DNA from: Halomicrobium sp. LC1Hm
GTDB taxonomy: Archaea > Halobacteriota > Halobacteria > Halobacteriales > Haloarculaceae
Length of the DNA: 64,000 nt
NCBI RefSeq assembly: GCF_009617995.1
Contig: NZ_CP044129.1
Location: forward strand, 2,666,001-2,730,000
Reading direction: 5' to 3'
In this document: piece by piece, positions 17,177-25,923 of the stretch
Position numbering within the stretch: the first letter of the stretch is position 1
Layout of the letters: each line of letters starts with the position of its first letter
The notes under the pieces: model-generated
What the model was told of the DNA's origin: nothing
Databases searched by the model: none
Seen by the model: only the letters and a program-made list of their open reading frames with translations
Program-made: the position numbers and the translations under genes

Positions 17177-17959
17177 TCACTCCGTCAGGAGGTCCCACCG
17201 ATCGACGAACAGTCCGTCGACGCCCGCGTCGACGAGTCGTCTGGCGGTCTCCGAGTCGTCGACGGTCCACGTGTTCACCTCGAACCCCTCGGCGTGTGCC
17301 CGCTCGACGAAGTCGGTGTCGAGAGCGAGGTCGACGCCGGGGTTGACTGCCACGCAGTCCATCTCGTCGGCGAAAGAGAGGCTCCGTTCCGGCGCGTCAC
17401 TGACGAGGAAGGCGAGTGCCGCGTCGTCGTCGCGCTCGCGAATCTCCCGGAGCGCGTCCGGCGAGAACGACGAGAAGAGAACCTCGTTGTCGCACTCGTC
17501 GGCGGCGGCAACGACCTCCTCGGCCATGCCGTCGTGCTTGAGCTCGATGTTGACCGCCGTGTCCGACGGGACCGCCGACAGGAACGCCGAGAGTCGCGGG
17601 ATGGTCTCCTCGGAGTCGAGGATCGTGAGCTCTCGCAGCTCCGCCCAGTCGGTCGTCGCGACCGATCCCGTCGCGTCGGTCAGCCGGTCGAGCTCGTCGT
17701 CGTGGAACACGACGAGTTCCCCGGAGCCACACCGCTGTACGTCGAACTCGATCATGTCGACGTGTGGCGCGGACTGCTCGACGGCGAGGATCGTGTTCTC
17801 GGGGTACTGGTCGGCACAGCCGCGGTGACCGATGAGCCGAACGTCGTCCTCCCGAGTGCTCGAACCCGTCTCGGTTCCGGGACCCGAGCCCCCGGTACAG
17901 CCCGCGAGGAACGTGGCGAGACCTCCGAGCCCCGACTGGACGAGTCCGCGCCGTCCCAT
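17177..17959 (-). CDS. Glycerophosphodiester phosphodiesterase lipoprotein (UgpQ-like)
   Basis: 260 residues. The N-terminus MGRRGLVQSGLGGLATFLAGC is a twin-arginine-type lipoprotein signal with a lipobox Cys at residue 21, so the enzyme probably sits on the outer face of the membrane. GDPD hallmarks: LIGHRGC (about 41-47), YPENTI, VDMIEFDVQRC (about 67-77), LVVFHDDELDR (about 82-92) and NIELKHDG. It would release glycerol phosphate from glycerophosphodiesters outside the cell. An in-frame start 108 bp upstream exists, only 4 bases after the transporter ATPase gene, but the Tat-lipobox start is more convincing. Last gene of a ugpBAECQ-ordered operon. Confidence 0.85.
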   Translation of the reverse strand: MGRRGLVQSGLGGLATFLAGCTGGSGPGTETGSSTREDDVRLIGHRGCADQYPENTILAVEQSAPHVDMIEFDVQRCGSGELVVFHDDELDRLTDATGSVATTDWAELRELTILDSEETIPRLSAFLSAVPSDTAVNIELKHDGMAEEVVAAADECDNEVLFSSFSPDALREIRERDDDAALAFLVSDAPERSLSFADEMDCVAVNPGVDLALDTDFVERAHAEGFEVNTWTVDDSETARRLVDAGVDGLFVDRWDLLTE

Positions 17960-18071
17960 CGGGAGCGAGAGCGGGCGAGTCGGACTCGCGCCGTCGTGCC
18001 AGGCTGCGGTGAGAGAGGCTGCCGGCGCGTCCGCACACGGGGCACCGTTCGCGAATGGCTGCCACATCGTG

Positions 18072-19211
18072 TTACTCCGTGACCACCGCTTCGGACTTCG
18101 TCGCTTCGGGAGCCGTCGAGTGATACAGCGCGTCGCCCGATCGGGCGTCGAAGAGGTGGAGACGATCCAGATCGAATCCGACCTCGATCGTCTCGCCCGG
18201 CTGGATCTCGCTGCGTGGCTCGACTTTGACGTGGATCTCGTCGTCGCCGAGCTGGCAGTGCAGCAACAACAGCTCGCCGAGCGGTTCCCTGACCGTGGTC
18301 TCGACCGTGAACGTCTCCGCGTCGTCGGGCAGGTTCGAGGCCAGCGAGATGTCCTCCGGTCGAACGCCCATCGACACCGAGGAGTCGCTCGCGGCGTCGA
18401 GGCCCTCGCCGTCGGGGAGCGGGATGGTGAAGCCGGCGTGGTCGGCGACGTAGTGTCCGTTGCGCTCGTGGACGTCCACGGAGAACACGTTCATCGCCGG
18501 CTCGCCGATGAACTCCGCGACGAACCGGTTGGCCGGGAAGTCGTACAGCTCCTGGGGTGGCGCGACCTGCTGTAGTTCGCCCGCGTCGAGGACGGCGACG
18601 CGGTCGCCGAGCGTCATCGCCTCGGTCTGGTCGTGGGTCACGTAGACCGTTGAGGAGTCGAGTTCCTCGTGGAGCCTGAGCAGTTCGGCGCGCATCTGGA
18701 CCCGGAGCTTGGCGTCGAGGTTCGAGAGCGGCTCGTCGAGCAGGAACACCTCCGGCTCGCGGACGATCGCCCGGCCGATGGCGACGCGCTGGCGCTCCCC
18801 GCCCGAGAGCTCCTTTGGCTTGCGCTCGAGGAGGTCGGCGATGTCGAGTGTCTCGGCGGCCTCCTCGACGCGCTGGTCGATCTCCTCGGTGGAGAAGTCG
18901 CTGACCGACTTCATGCCGAACTTCATGTTCTCGGCGGCGGTCATGTGGGGGTACAGCGCGTAGTTCTGGAACATCATCGCGATGTCCCGATCTTTCGGGG
19001 GCACGTCGTTGACGACCTCGTCGTCGATCCGCAGGGTCCCGGCCGTGATGTCTTCGAGCCCCGCGATCATCCGCAGCGTCGTCGACTTGCCACACCCCGA
19101 CGGACCGACCAGGACGAGGAACTCCCCGTCCTTTGCTTCCAGATCGATACCCTTGACTGCGAGTACGTCGTCGTACTGTTTCTCGAGATCTGTGAGTTGT
19201 ATCCTTGCCAT
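18072..19211 (-). CDS. ugpC: ABC transporter ATPase, UgpC/MsmK type
   Basis: 379 residues. Walker [10 protein letters not shown] (about 36-44), Q-loop MMFQNYALYPHM, signature LSGGERQR, Walker B VFLLDEPLSNLDAKLR, and a C-terminal OB-like regulatory domain (MGVRPEDISLAS) typical of carbohydrate/glycerol-phosphate importers. It energises the two permeases encoded immediately upstream. Start: ATG of MARIQLTD is chosen; an in-frame GTG three codons earlier overlaps the ugpE stop. Position between ugpE and the diesterase gene matches E. coli ugpBAECQ. Confidence 0.88.
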   Translation of the reverse strand: MARIQLTDLEKQYDDVLAVKGIDLEAKDGEFLVLVGPSGCGKSTTLRMIAGLEDITAGTLRIDDEVVNDVPPKDRDIAMMFQNYALYPHMTAAENMKFGMKSVSDFSTEEIDQRVEEAAETLDIADLLERKPKELSGGERQRVAIGRAIVREPEVFLLDEPLSNLDAKLRVQMRAELLRLHEELDSSTVYVTHDQTEAMTLGDRVAVLDAGELQQVAPPQELYDFPANRFVAEFIGEPAMNVFSVDVHERNGHYVADHAGFTIPLPDGEGLDAASDSSVSMGVRPEDISLASNLPDDAETFTVETTVREPLGELLLLHCQLGDDEIHVKVEPRSEIQPGETIEVGFDLDRLHLFDARSGDALYHSTAPEATKSEAVVTE

Positions 19212-19216
19212 AGTAA

Positions 19217-20092
19217 TCACTTCCGTTGGACAGCAAACGTCTGCAGGAGCGGTCGGTGAAGCACGATCAAGACGACCAGTGGCGGCAGCAGGGCGATGCA
19301 GGCACCCGCCATGATCAGGCCCCAGGGCGTCAGTCCGGCCTGTGCCGAACCCTGGAGGTAGCTAATTCCGACCTGAACCACCTGCGAGCTCTTGTCGTTG
19401 ACCGCGACGAGCGGCCAGAGGAACTGGTTCCACGAGTAGATGTAGGTGATGACACAGACGCCCGCGATCATCCCCTTCGACATCGGGATCAGGACCTTGA
19501 ACAGGAACTTGGCCGGTCCGATCCCGGTCATCCGGGCCGTCTCGACCAGCGAACTCGGGATCGACATGAAGTGCTGGCGGAACAGGAACACGGCGGTCGC
19601 GCTGGCGATGTACGGCCCAGTCAGTGCGAGCATCGTGTTCGTCCACCCCAGGTCCGCCATCAGCTGGAACAGCGGGACGATACGGACCGGCACCGGCAAC
19701 AGCAGCGTCAGGAGGATGAACATGAACACCGCACGTTCGTAGGGGAGTTCGTAGTAGACCAGCGCCAGCGCCGCCAGCAGCGAGATACCGACCTTGCCGA
19801 CGACGATGATGATGCTCATCACGAACGAGTTGATCAGATACGTGGTGAACTGGTACTCCGAGAGGACCGTCTGGTAGTTCGACAGCCCCTGACTCCCCAG
19901 GCCGAGGTTCGTCACCTCGTACACCTCGGAGGTCGTCTGCGTGCTCATGATGATCGCGAGCAAGAGCGGGGCCGCCATCGTGACGATCGAGAGGATGATC
20001 CCGACGTGCATCGCCAGGTTGTCGGGCAGTCGCTGGCTGATCGTCCGTGATTCGTCGACGGGCGTTGAGTCTGTTTCCGTTGTAGTTGCCAT
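19217..20092 (-). CDS. ugpE: ABC transporter permease, UgpE type
   Basis: About 291 residues with six hydrophobic segments and the binding-protein-dependent permease loop (EAA-like) around SSLVETARMTGIGPAKFLFKVLIPMSKG (split over residues about 195-225). It is the second, MalG-like inner-membrane subunit of the importer. The start is ambiguous: ATG at 20092 (5-bp gap after ugpA) or GTG at 20101, which overlaps the ugpA stop; the ATG is chosen. The same GTG-x-x-ATG arrangement recurs at ugpC. Confidence 0.85.
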   Translation of the reverse strand: MATTTETDSTPVDESRTISQRLPDNLAMHVGIILSIVTMAAPLLLAIIMSTQTTSEVYEVTNLGLGSQGLSNYQTVLSEYQFTTYLINSFVMSIIIVVGKVGISLLAALALVYYELPYERAVFMFILLTLLLPVPVRIVPLFQLMADLGWTNTMLALTGPYIASATAVFLFRQHFMSIPSSLVETARMTGIGPAKFLFKVLIPMSKGMIAGVCVITYIYSWNQFLWPLVAVNDKSSQVVQVGISYLQGSAQAGLTPWGLIMAGACIALLPPLVVLIVLHRPLLQTFAVQRK

Positions 20093-20097
20093 CGTAG

Positions 20098-20991
20098 TCA
20101 CGCTCCGTACTGTGCGTGGCCCTCGGTGGCCCTGAGCTGGATGTACATCAGGATCGCCACGAGGACGAACAGGATAACGGACTCGGCAGACGCCAGCCCG
20201 TAGTTACTGAACTCGAACGCGTCACGGTACAGCTTGAAGATCAGCAGGTTCGTCGCCCCGCTGGGGCCACCGCTGGTCATCAGATCGACCAGCGGGAACG
20301 TCGAGAAGAACGAGTAGATCGTGTTCATCACGACGAGGAAGATCAGCGTCGGCGAGATCAGCGGCACGTACACCTTGTACAGCATCTTGAGCCGGCCGAC
20401 CCCGTCGAGCTGAGCGCTCTCGGTCAGCGTCTCGGGGATGTTGTTGAGCGCAGCGACCATGAAGATGATGTTGTACCCCAGCTGCTTCCAGATAGCGACG
20501 ATCGCCAGCACGGCAAAGGCCTGTGGCCCGCTGCTGAACCAGTCGAGCGTCCAGGGGGTCAACAGTTCGAGGTAGTGCGTGAAGATCCCGAGGTTCGGGT
20601 GGAGCAGGAAGTTCAGCAGGATCGCCGCCACTGCGGGCGGGAGCGCGTACGGCCAGATCGCCGCGACGAGGTACGACGACGAGCCGATGTCGACGTCGAA
20701 CAGCATGTAGCTGATCAACAGCGACAACACCAGCGTCCCGATCACGACGACGCCCGCGAACAGGACAGAGACCACGAAGCTGTTCCGGTAGGTCGACGAC
20801 GTGGCCAGTTCCACGAAGTTGTTGATGCCCGTCCACCTGAGATCCTGTCCGAGGAACGCCGACTCGTACAGGCTCAGCCGAAACGTCTCCAGTGACGGGT
20901 AGTACAGGAACGCGACGAGCACGACGACCGTCGGCAGTAGCAGCGCCGCTGCCTGGAGCTTGGAATCGAATGGTTTCGTCTGTTCTGCCAT
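20098..20991 (-). CDS. ugpA: ABC transporter permease, UgpA type
   Basis: 297 residues, six predicted membrane helices, first at about residues 14-33 (AAALLLPTVVVLVAFLYYPS), and the MalF-type EAA loop ETLTESAQLDGVGRLKMLY (about 186-204). YPSLETFRLSLYES after TM1 is characteristic of sugar/glycerol-3-phosphate permeases of the UgpA/MalF family. 29 bp downstream of the binding protein gene. Confidence 0.87.
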   Translation of the reverse strand: MAEQTKPFDSKLQAAALLLPTVVVLVAFLYYPSLETFRLSLYESAFLGQDLRWTGINNFVELATSSTYRNSFVVSVLFAGVVVIGTLVLSLLISYMLFDVDIGSSSYLVAAIWPYALPPAVAAILLNFLLHPNLGIFTHYLELLTPWTLDWFSSGPQAFAVLAIVAIWKQLGYNIIFMVAALNNIPETLTESAQLDGVGRLKMLYKVYVPLISPTLIFLVVMNTIYSFFSTFPLVDLMTSGGPSGATNLLIFKLYRDAFEFSNYGLASAESVILFVLVAILMYIQLRATEGHAQYGA

Positions 20992-21020
20992 AGTTGAGCA
21001 ATAAAAGTTCGCGCTCGCGG

Positions 21021-22439
21021 TTACTCCTCTCCGCTGTAGTTGCCGGAGTAGCTCGACAGGGTCTCCTGGACTTGGGTGTCCATCTTCGAGAGTCCCTCCT
21101 CGACGCCGACGTTCCCGTTGAGGATGCTGACCGAAATCTCCGTGTTGATACTACGCGCTTCCGGGAAGACGCCCATCACCGCGCCACGCGTCGCGGGCGA
21201 GTCCTGGGTGTCCTGCAACTGATCGAAGGCCGTACGGAAGTCGGGGTTCTCCTCGAACCAGCCGTCGCTCTCGAGCTGGTCGACGGCACCCTGGCTCACC
21301 GGGAAGTACCCGCTGTTGCGGTGCCAGCGGGCCTGCTGTTCGGGCTGGACCATGTAGGCGATGAACCTGCCGGCGGCCTCTTTCTTCTCGTCGGCGAGGG
21401 CGTCGGGCACCCACAGCGAACCGCCGCCGATGACGACGCCGTTGTTGGCACCGTCCGGTGCGGGCAGGTACGCCGATCCGAGTTCGAAGCCGTTCTCCTC
21501 GGCACCGGCCTTCATCGAGACCATGTTCGACGTGGAGTCCCACAGCATCGGGACCTGGCCCGTGAGGAACGCCTGTCGTGCCTCGGACCACGCCTCGATG
21601 CCCGGGTTCAGGTACAGGTCGTCGTCGGCCATGCCCTTCCACCACTCGTAGACGTTGCGACCGGCCTCGCTGTTGTAGTAGGTCTTGTCGGCACGGCCGG
21701 CGCGACCGTTCTCCTTGTTGAGCAGCACCTGGTCTTGCTTCGCGAACTGCTGTTCGATCTGCATCCAGGAGTGGTTCGGCCAGGAGATGCCAGACTCCAT
21801 GTCGGTCTGGTCGACGATCGTCTCTGCGGCGCTGCGCACGCCGGAGAGGCTCCGTGGCGGATCCTCCGGATCCAGTCCGGCCTCCTCGAACGCCGTCTTG
21901 TTGTACAGCATGATCGTGTTCGAGGAGTTGAACGGCATCGAATTGAGCTCGTCGTCGATGCGGTAGTAGCTCGACACCGACGGGAGGAGATCGTCGAAGT
22001 CGACCGCACCGTCGGGAATGACCTGCTCGATCGGGGTGAAGGCCCCACTGTCGAGACACAGCTGTGTCCCGATCTCGAAGATCTGGGCGACGCCCGGCGG
22101 GTCGCCGGCGCGCGAGGCCTGCAGGGACTGGTTGAGGTTCTGGCGGTAGCCGTCCTTGTTGACCGCGTTGACCGTCACGCCGTCGTTCTGCTCGGAGAAG
22201 TCCTGAGCGAACTGGTCCAGCGTCTCGCCGAGCTCGTCGCCGTGAATGTGCCAGAAGTCGAACGTCAGGTCGCTGCCGCCGCCGCTGTCGCCGGTGGAAG
22301 CGCCGTCGCTGCCACCGTCGCCGCCGTCGCCGCCGTCACCGCCGTCACCGCCGCCGCCGTCGCCCGAACAGCCTGCGAGTCCGACAATTGATGCTGCGCC
22401 GATTCCTCTAACGTAGTCTCTGCGAGTTGGTTTCTTCAT
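21021..22439 (-). CDS. ugpB: ABC transporter solute-binding lipoprotein, UgpB type
   Basis: 472 residues. The signal KKPTRRDYVRGIGAASIVG ends in LAGC: a Tat signal with lipobox, lipid-anchored on the cell surface. A Gly/Asp linker of about 30 residues, encoded by a 9-nt repeat, follows. The mature domain is a family 1 (MBP-like) binding protein with TFDFWHIHGDELGETLDQFA and WDSTSNMVSMKAGAEENGF. WHIHG at the start of the domain resembles UgpB (FWHSM). Substrate, given the downstream diesterase, is probably glycerol-3-phosphate or glycerophosphodiesters. The TATA box and a GGGGTGGAG purine run directly before the ATG support this start over one 78 bp upstream. Confidence 0.85.
   Translation of the reverse strand: MKKPTRRDYVRGIGAASIVGLAGCSGDGGGGDGGDGGDGGDGGSDGASTGDSGGGSDLTFDFWHIHGDELGETLDQFAQDFSEQNDGVTVNAVNKDGYRQNLNQSLQASRAGDPPGVAQIFEIGTQLCLDSGAFTPIEQVIPDGAVDFDDLLPSVSSYYRIDDELNSMPFNSSNTIMLYNKTAFEEAGLDPEDPPRSLSGVRSAAETIVDQTDMESGISWPNHSWMQIEQQFAKQDQVLLNKENGRAGRADKTYYNSEAGRNVYEWWKGMADDDLYLNPGIEAWSEARQAFLTGQVPMLWDSTSNMVSMKAGAEENGFELGSAYLPAPDGANNGVVIGGGSLWVPDALADEKKEAAGRFIAYMVQPEQQARWHRNSGYFPVSQGAVDQLESDGWFEENPDFRTAFDQLQDTQDSPATRGAVMGVFPEARSINTEISVSILNGNVGVEEGLSKMDTQVQETLSSYSGNYSGEE
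22311..22362. repeat. 9-nt tandem repeat in the UgpB linker
   Basis: On the plus strand (CCGCCGTCR) units repeat five to six times, encoding GGD-GGD-GGD in the surface linker of the lipoprotein. The repeat number could vary by slippage. Confidence 0.7.
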
Positions 22440-22460
22440 CTCCACCCCCAGAGTTGTAGT

Positions 22461-22475
22461 AATAGAATATAATTC
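22461..22475 (-). promoter_or_regulatory. Promoter (TATA) of the ugp operon
   Basis: GAATTATATTCTATT on the minus strand with an AAAG-like BRE upstream, about 25-35 bp from the ugpB ATG. The rest of the roughly 370-bp gap to the MgtC gene (22476-22811) holds no gene I can support. Confidence 0.6.
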
Positions 22476-22811
22476 TTTGGTAGGTTTGTCATTCATGTTC
22501 GATCGTTTAGGTCCCAATTACCCCGCTGGCTACCAGTTATCAGGCCAGTGTCGGAAGGTCGCGTCGACGATGCCGCCGGGCCGAACTGGAACAGACGGTG
22601 TTGGAGCGTCGTCACGAGCGGATCACGTCCGCCGACTCGGGCGACTCCGTGCAACGACCAGCGCCGACGATGCTGTCATCACCCGACAGTGGTCAGGGAG
22701 ATCCTAAATGAATTTATAATAGCAGTCCCCTATCGGCGCGGCGATTCCGTCCGGGAACAGTGCGGTACGTTCGGCTATAGTTGGGTATAGATCGTCACGG
22801 GGGACGGACCG

Positions 22812-24125
22812 CTACAGGAACATGATCACGATGCCGCCGAAGACGACCCCGACAGCGATGAGGACGACGTTCCAGATCATCACCGGCCGAACCAGGTCCC
22901 AGTCGATCGTCGCAGCGAAGACGACTTTCACCAGGATGCTCGCCAGCGTCCCGGCGATCACGCCCGCGACCGCGAGGTCGCTGCTGATCTGGTCGGTCGC
23001 GACGAGCGTCACCGCCGTGGCCGTCGCGGTGCCACTGGAGATCAGGCCGGCGAGGAACGAAGTGGTGAGGAATCCGTTCGCGCCGAAGGTGGCCTCGGCC
23101 CCCGCAGACACCACGAGCACCGCCAGGAACAGGCCACCGAACACCAGCGCGTTCCGCAGGCTGAACGGAGAGGTGAGCTGGGCCTCGAAGTCCTGGTCCA
23201 GGTCGCTGACGAACAGCGACAGCCCGATGCCCGTGACGGTGATCGCACCGAGCGGAACGCCGACGATGATCGCCGACTCGGGCATGAACGGGACGACGAC
23301 GAGTGCGTTGCGAAACGCCATCGCGGCGTTGCTGATGAGGATCGCGCCGACGGCGAGGTTGCGCAGCGAGGGCTGCTGTTTCGCCCGCTGTGCCATCTCG
23401 GCGATCACCGCGGTCGAGTTGACGAGGCCGCCGAAAAAGCCCGTCGCGATGAACCCCCGACCGCGGTAGCGCTTGACCAGCACGTAGTTGACCAGCCCGA
23501 TCCCGCTGACCGCGATGACGAGCAGCCAGACCGTTCTCGGTTCGATCGCGTTCCACGGACCAAAGGCCTCGTCTGGCAACAGCGGGTAGACGACGAACGC
23601 GAGGATCGCGAACTCGGTGGCGCTCTGCATCTCCTCTTTGGACAGGCCCCACGCGAACTCGTGGAGCTCTCGCTTGAGTACGAGCAACAGCGACGAGAGG
23701 ACGGCGATCGTCACGCTTTCGATGAGATATCCCTGGGTGACGAGGATGCCCACGCCGTAGGCGACGAACATCGAGGCCGACGTGGTCAACGAGAGACTGG
23801 CTTCGGACGAAGAGCCGAGGAGGCTCTGGACGGCCAGCAGGACGCTCATCGTGATCACGAGCAACGCGCCGGCCACGAGCAAGAGCGGTTCGCCGGTGAT
23901 CGAGAGTATCGCACCCAGGAGCGTCAGGAGCGCAAAGGTGCGGATCCCGGCGTTCTTCTCCGACCACTCGCGTTCGAGTCCGAGGAACATCCCCAGCAGA
24001 ACCGCGAGGCCCAACTGGACGACTTCGGGACTGATCTGTTCGAAGGCGAAGCTCTGCTCGTCGAGACCCCCGATCTGCAGGACGGACAACACGGCTCCGG
24101 CGGCGTCTGTCAGTGGTTCCAACAT
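22812..24125 (-). CDS. MgtC/SapB-DUF4010 family membrane protein
   Basis: 437 residues, 12 or more hydrophobic segments. The N-terminal part (about 35-165) is an MgtC/SapB domain with GLAVLLGMFLGLEREWSEK and GIRTFALLTLLGAI, the conserved Arg/Glu pair and RTF motif. The C-terminal half is a DUF4010 domain (RGRGFIATGFFGGLVNSTAV, GLISSGTATATAVTLVA). Function is uncertain; related proteins affect Mg or membrane homeostasis, or act as transporters. The RBS-like GGAGAGG sits just before the ATG. Because the best promoter lies about 195 bp upstream, the message probably has a leader containing a 60-codon reading frame. Confidence 0.85.
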   Translation of the reverse strand: MLEPLTDAAGAVLSVLQIGGLDEQSFAFEQISPEVVQLGLAVLLGMFLGLEREWSEKNAGIRTFALLTLLGAILSITGEPLLLVAGALLVITMSVLLAVQSLLGSSSEASLSLTTSASMFVAYGVGILVTQGYLIESVTIAVLSSLLLVLKRELHEFAWGLSKEEMQSATEFAILAFVVYPLLPDEAFGPWNAIEPRTVWLLVIAVSGIGLVNYVLVKRYRGRGFIATGFFGGLVNSTAVIAEMAQRAKQQPSLRNLAVGAILISNAAMAFRNALVVVPFMPESAIIVGVPLGAITVTGIGLSLFVSDLDQDFEAQLTSPFSLRNALVFGGLFLAVLVVSAGAEATFGANGFLTTSFLAGLISSGTATATAVTLVATDQISSDLAVAGVIAGTLASILVKVVFAATIDWDLVRPVMIWNVVLIAVGVVFGGIVIMFL

Positions 24126-24292
24126 GGTTCCTCTCCGCGATCACTCCGGCTTGGCAGCGCCCGGTCGTCGTTCGGCCGTTCGATCCAGAGTGGCGTGTCG
24201 GCTTCTGAGCGTCGCAAAGAGCACCGCCGAAGCCCCCGGTCTGGGAGGCCCCCCGGCAGTAAAGCTGCTCGTCGGAGACATTCTTGACTCAT
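24110..24292 (-). CDS. Possible 60-codon upstream reading frame overlapping the mgtC-like start
   Basis: Begins with ATG (MSQECLRRAALLPGG), lies 25-35 bp after a strong TATA box, and ends 16 nt inside the MgtC/DUF4010 gene in another frame. The peptide is Arg- and Leu-rich, not acidic like most haloarchaeal proteins, so a stable product is doubtful. Its position is that of a leader peptide coupling translation to the downstream gene. Low confidence. Confidence 0.25.
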   Translation of the reverse strand: MSQECLRRAALLPGGLPDRGLRRCSLRRSEADTPLWIERPNDDRALPSRSDRGEEPCWNH

Positions 24293-24317
24293 ACACTGCC
24301 GCTATCAGTATGGATAT

Positions 24318-24330
24318 ATATTAACCTTTG
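24318..24330 (-). promoter_or_regulatory. TATA box upstream of the MgtC/DUF4010 gene
   Basis: TTAATATATATCC on the minus strand, the most A/T-rich stretch in the area. It predicts a transcript start near 24295, next to the 60-codon frame. Confidence 0.55.
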
Positions 24331-24657
24331 TCTATGTTTGTCTCGGGAGACCAATATACCAGTCACCCGATGCACACGTCCGCCCCGATCGACGGAGCGC
24401 CGCCACCGGACCGACGCAGACGGTCGCGACGGCGGTGAGTGAAAGCGACCGGCGGACGGACAGCGAGTCGCGACAGAGGCCGATCTACGCATGACAGACC
24501 ACACGAGACGACAGACAGACGCGAGCAGGGAACAGCCGACGGCTCCGCCCCGGCACCACAGCCGTCGTGGACAGCACCGACAGCGACAACGGTCGCCACC
24601 GCGGCCCGCGGCGTCCCGGAGCGGCGGGGTGGGGCCGTCGAAGCGTGGCAGCGACCG
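24331..24657. other. Region upstream of the orc1/cdc6 paralogue
   Basis: About 330 bp. Contains a small inverted repeat GTCTCGGGAGAC (24340-24351). I looked for the long G-run origin-recognition boxes of haloarchaeal origins and saw no convincing pair, so there is no support for an origin here. Part may be the N-terminal extension of the Orc gene if a start upstream of 24658 is used. Confidence 0.4.
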
Positions 24658-25899
24658 ATGAACTTCGAAGACCGCATCCAGCGACGGTATCGCAGTCGGG
24701 CAGGGGCCGAACGCGTCGTCGACCGGGCGGTGCTGTCGCCGACGACCCACCTGGCGGAGCCGACCAGCTGTGGCCCACTGCTGGAGCGCGTTCTCGATCA
24801 GCTCGATCCGATCTTCGCCGGGGAGCTCCCCCAGAACACGTACGTGTGGGGGGAACGGGGGACGGGCAAGTCCGCCATCCTGGCCGCGCTGGTTCACCAC
24901 CTCGACAGACACCCGCGCCCACTGGGCCAGCTGATTCGGACGACCGCAGGGACTCACTCGCCACCGGTCCCCGAACTCGTCTACGTCGATACCCACCGGA
25001 CCACGAGCGGGTTCGAGTTCTACGCGACAGTGCTCGACTGCCTCACAGACGAGCCGGCACCACAGCGGGGCGTCGGCGTCGAGGCGGTCCGAGCCGAACT
25101 CGACGCGGTGCTGGCGGAGCGACCGGTCGTCCCGATCGTCGATCACCTCACGGCGTCCAGACACGTGACCCCGGAGCGAGTGGCGACGCTGTTCGACCGG
25201 TTGGCCGCAGATGTCGGCTGGGTCGGTGTCGGTCGGTCGCCGCCAGCGGCCCTCGACTGGACGCCGCCGGCCACGATCGAGTTCACGCCGTACGAGACGA
25301 GCACGCTGGTCGACGTTCTCATGACCCGCGCCGACGACGCACTCGGCCAGCACGCGCTGGGCCACGAGCACGCCCAGCGTCTCGCCGAGTGGGCCGACGG
25401 CGACGCGAACGACGCGCTCGCGGCGCTGTTCGTCGCCGCGGACGCCGCCCTGCGCGCAGAGAGCGAGCGCATCGAGGACGCACACGTCACCACCGGCATC
25501 GCGGACGTTCCCACTCAGCCGGTCTCGCTCACGCGCGTGTTCGCGCTGTCGGCGGACTGCCAGTCGGTCCTGCGAGAACTCGTCGCGCTCGATCCCGACC
25601 GGCACCCGACCGTCGACGCGGCGGCGGCAGCGATCACCGACCGGGACCCGATCGATCTCTCGACGAGGACGGTGCGGCGGTTCCTCCGAGAGCTGGCGAC
25701 GGACGGCGTGCTCGAACGGACACGCGGCTCGGGCGGGAACCGGGGAACTCCCCCCGAGCTACTCGAACCGCGCTTCTCCCCGATCCTGTTCAAGCGGCTG
25801 TACGACCACACGCGGTCGACCGGCGAGACGACGGGAACGCCCCAGTCAGACGGGGCGATCACCGCGACAGCACCGTCCCGAACAGAGAGTGAGCGTTAA
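24658..25899 (+). CDS. Orc1/Cdc6-family AAA+ protein with degenerate ATPase motifs
   Basis: 413 residues. N-terminal AAA+ domain with Walker A GERGTGKS (residues 65-72), then a lid, then a C-terminal winged helix (about 300-400: LSTRTVRRFLRELATDGVLERTRG). This order is that of archaeal Orc1/Cdc6 initiators. The Walker B region reads VVPIVDHL where active members have DE, so the catalytic Glu is His, and sensor 1 reads VGVGRS, lacking the usual Asn. ATP hydrolysis is therefore doubtful. Haloarchaea carry many such paralogues, some plasmid- or origin-associated, others of unknown role. Start ATG of MNFEDRIQRRY is chosen because the family N-terminus begins there. Confidence 0.8.
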   Translation: MNFEDRIQRRYRSRAGAERVVDRAVLSPTTHLAEPTSCGPLLERVLDQLDPIFAGELPQNTYVWGERGTGKSAILAALVHHLDRHPRPLGQLIRTTAGTHSPPVPELVYVDTHRTTSGFEFYATVLDCLTDEPAPQRGVGVEAVRAELDAVLAERPVVPIVDHLTASRHVTPERVATLFDRLAADVGWVGVGRSPPAALDWTPPATIEFTPYETSTLVDVLMTRADDALGQHALGHEHAQRLAEWADGDANDALAALFVAADAALRAESERIEDAHVTTGIADVPTQPVSLTRVFALSADCQSVLRELVALDPDRHPTVDAAAAAITDRDPIDLSTRTVRRFLRELATDGVLERTRGSGGNRGTPPELLEPRFSPILFKRLYDHTRSTGETTGTPQSDGAITATAPSRTESER

Positions 25900-25923
25900 G
25901 TAACGGGATTACAACATCCGAGT

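Noticed and set aside
24331-24657. Replication origin next to the Orc1/Cdc6 gene
   Set aside because: No pair of long inverted origin-recognition boxes and no extended A/T-rich unwinding element were found; the Orc protein itself is degenerate.
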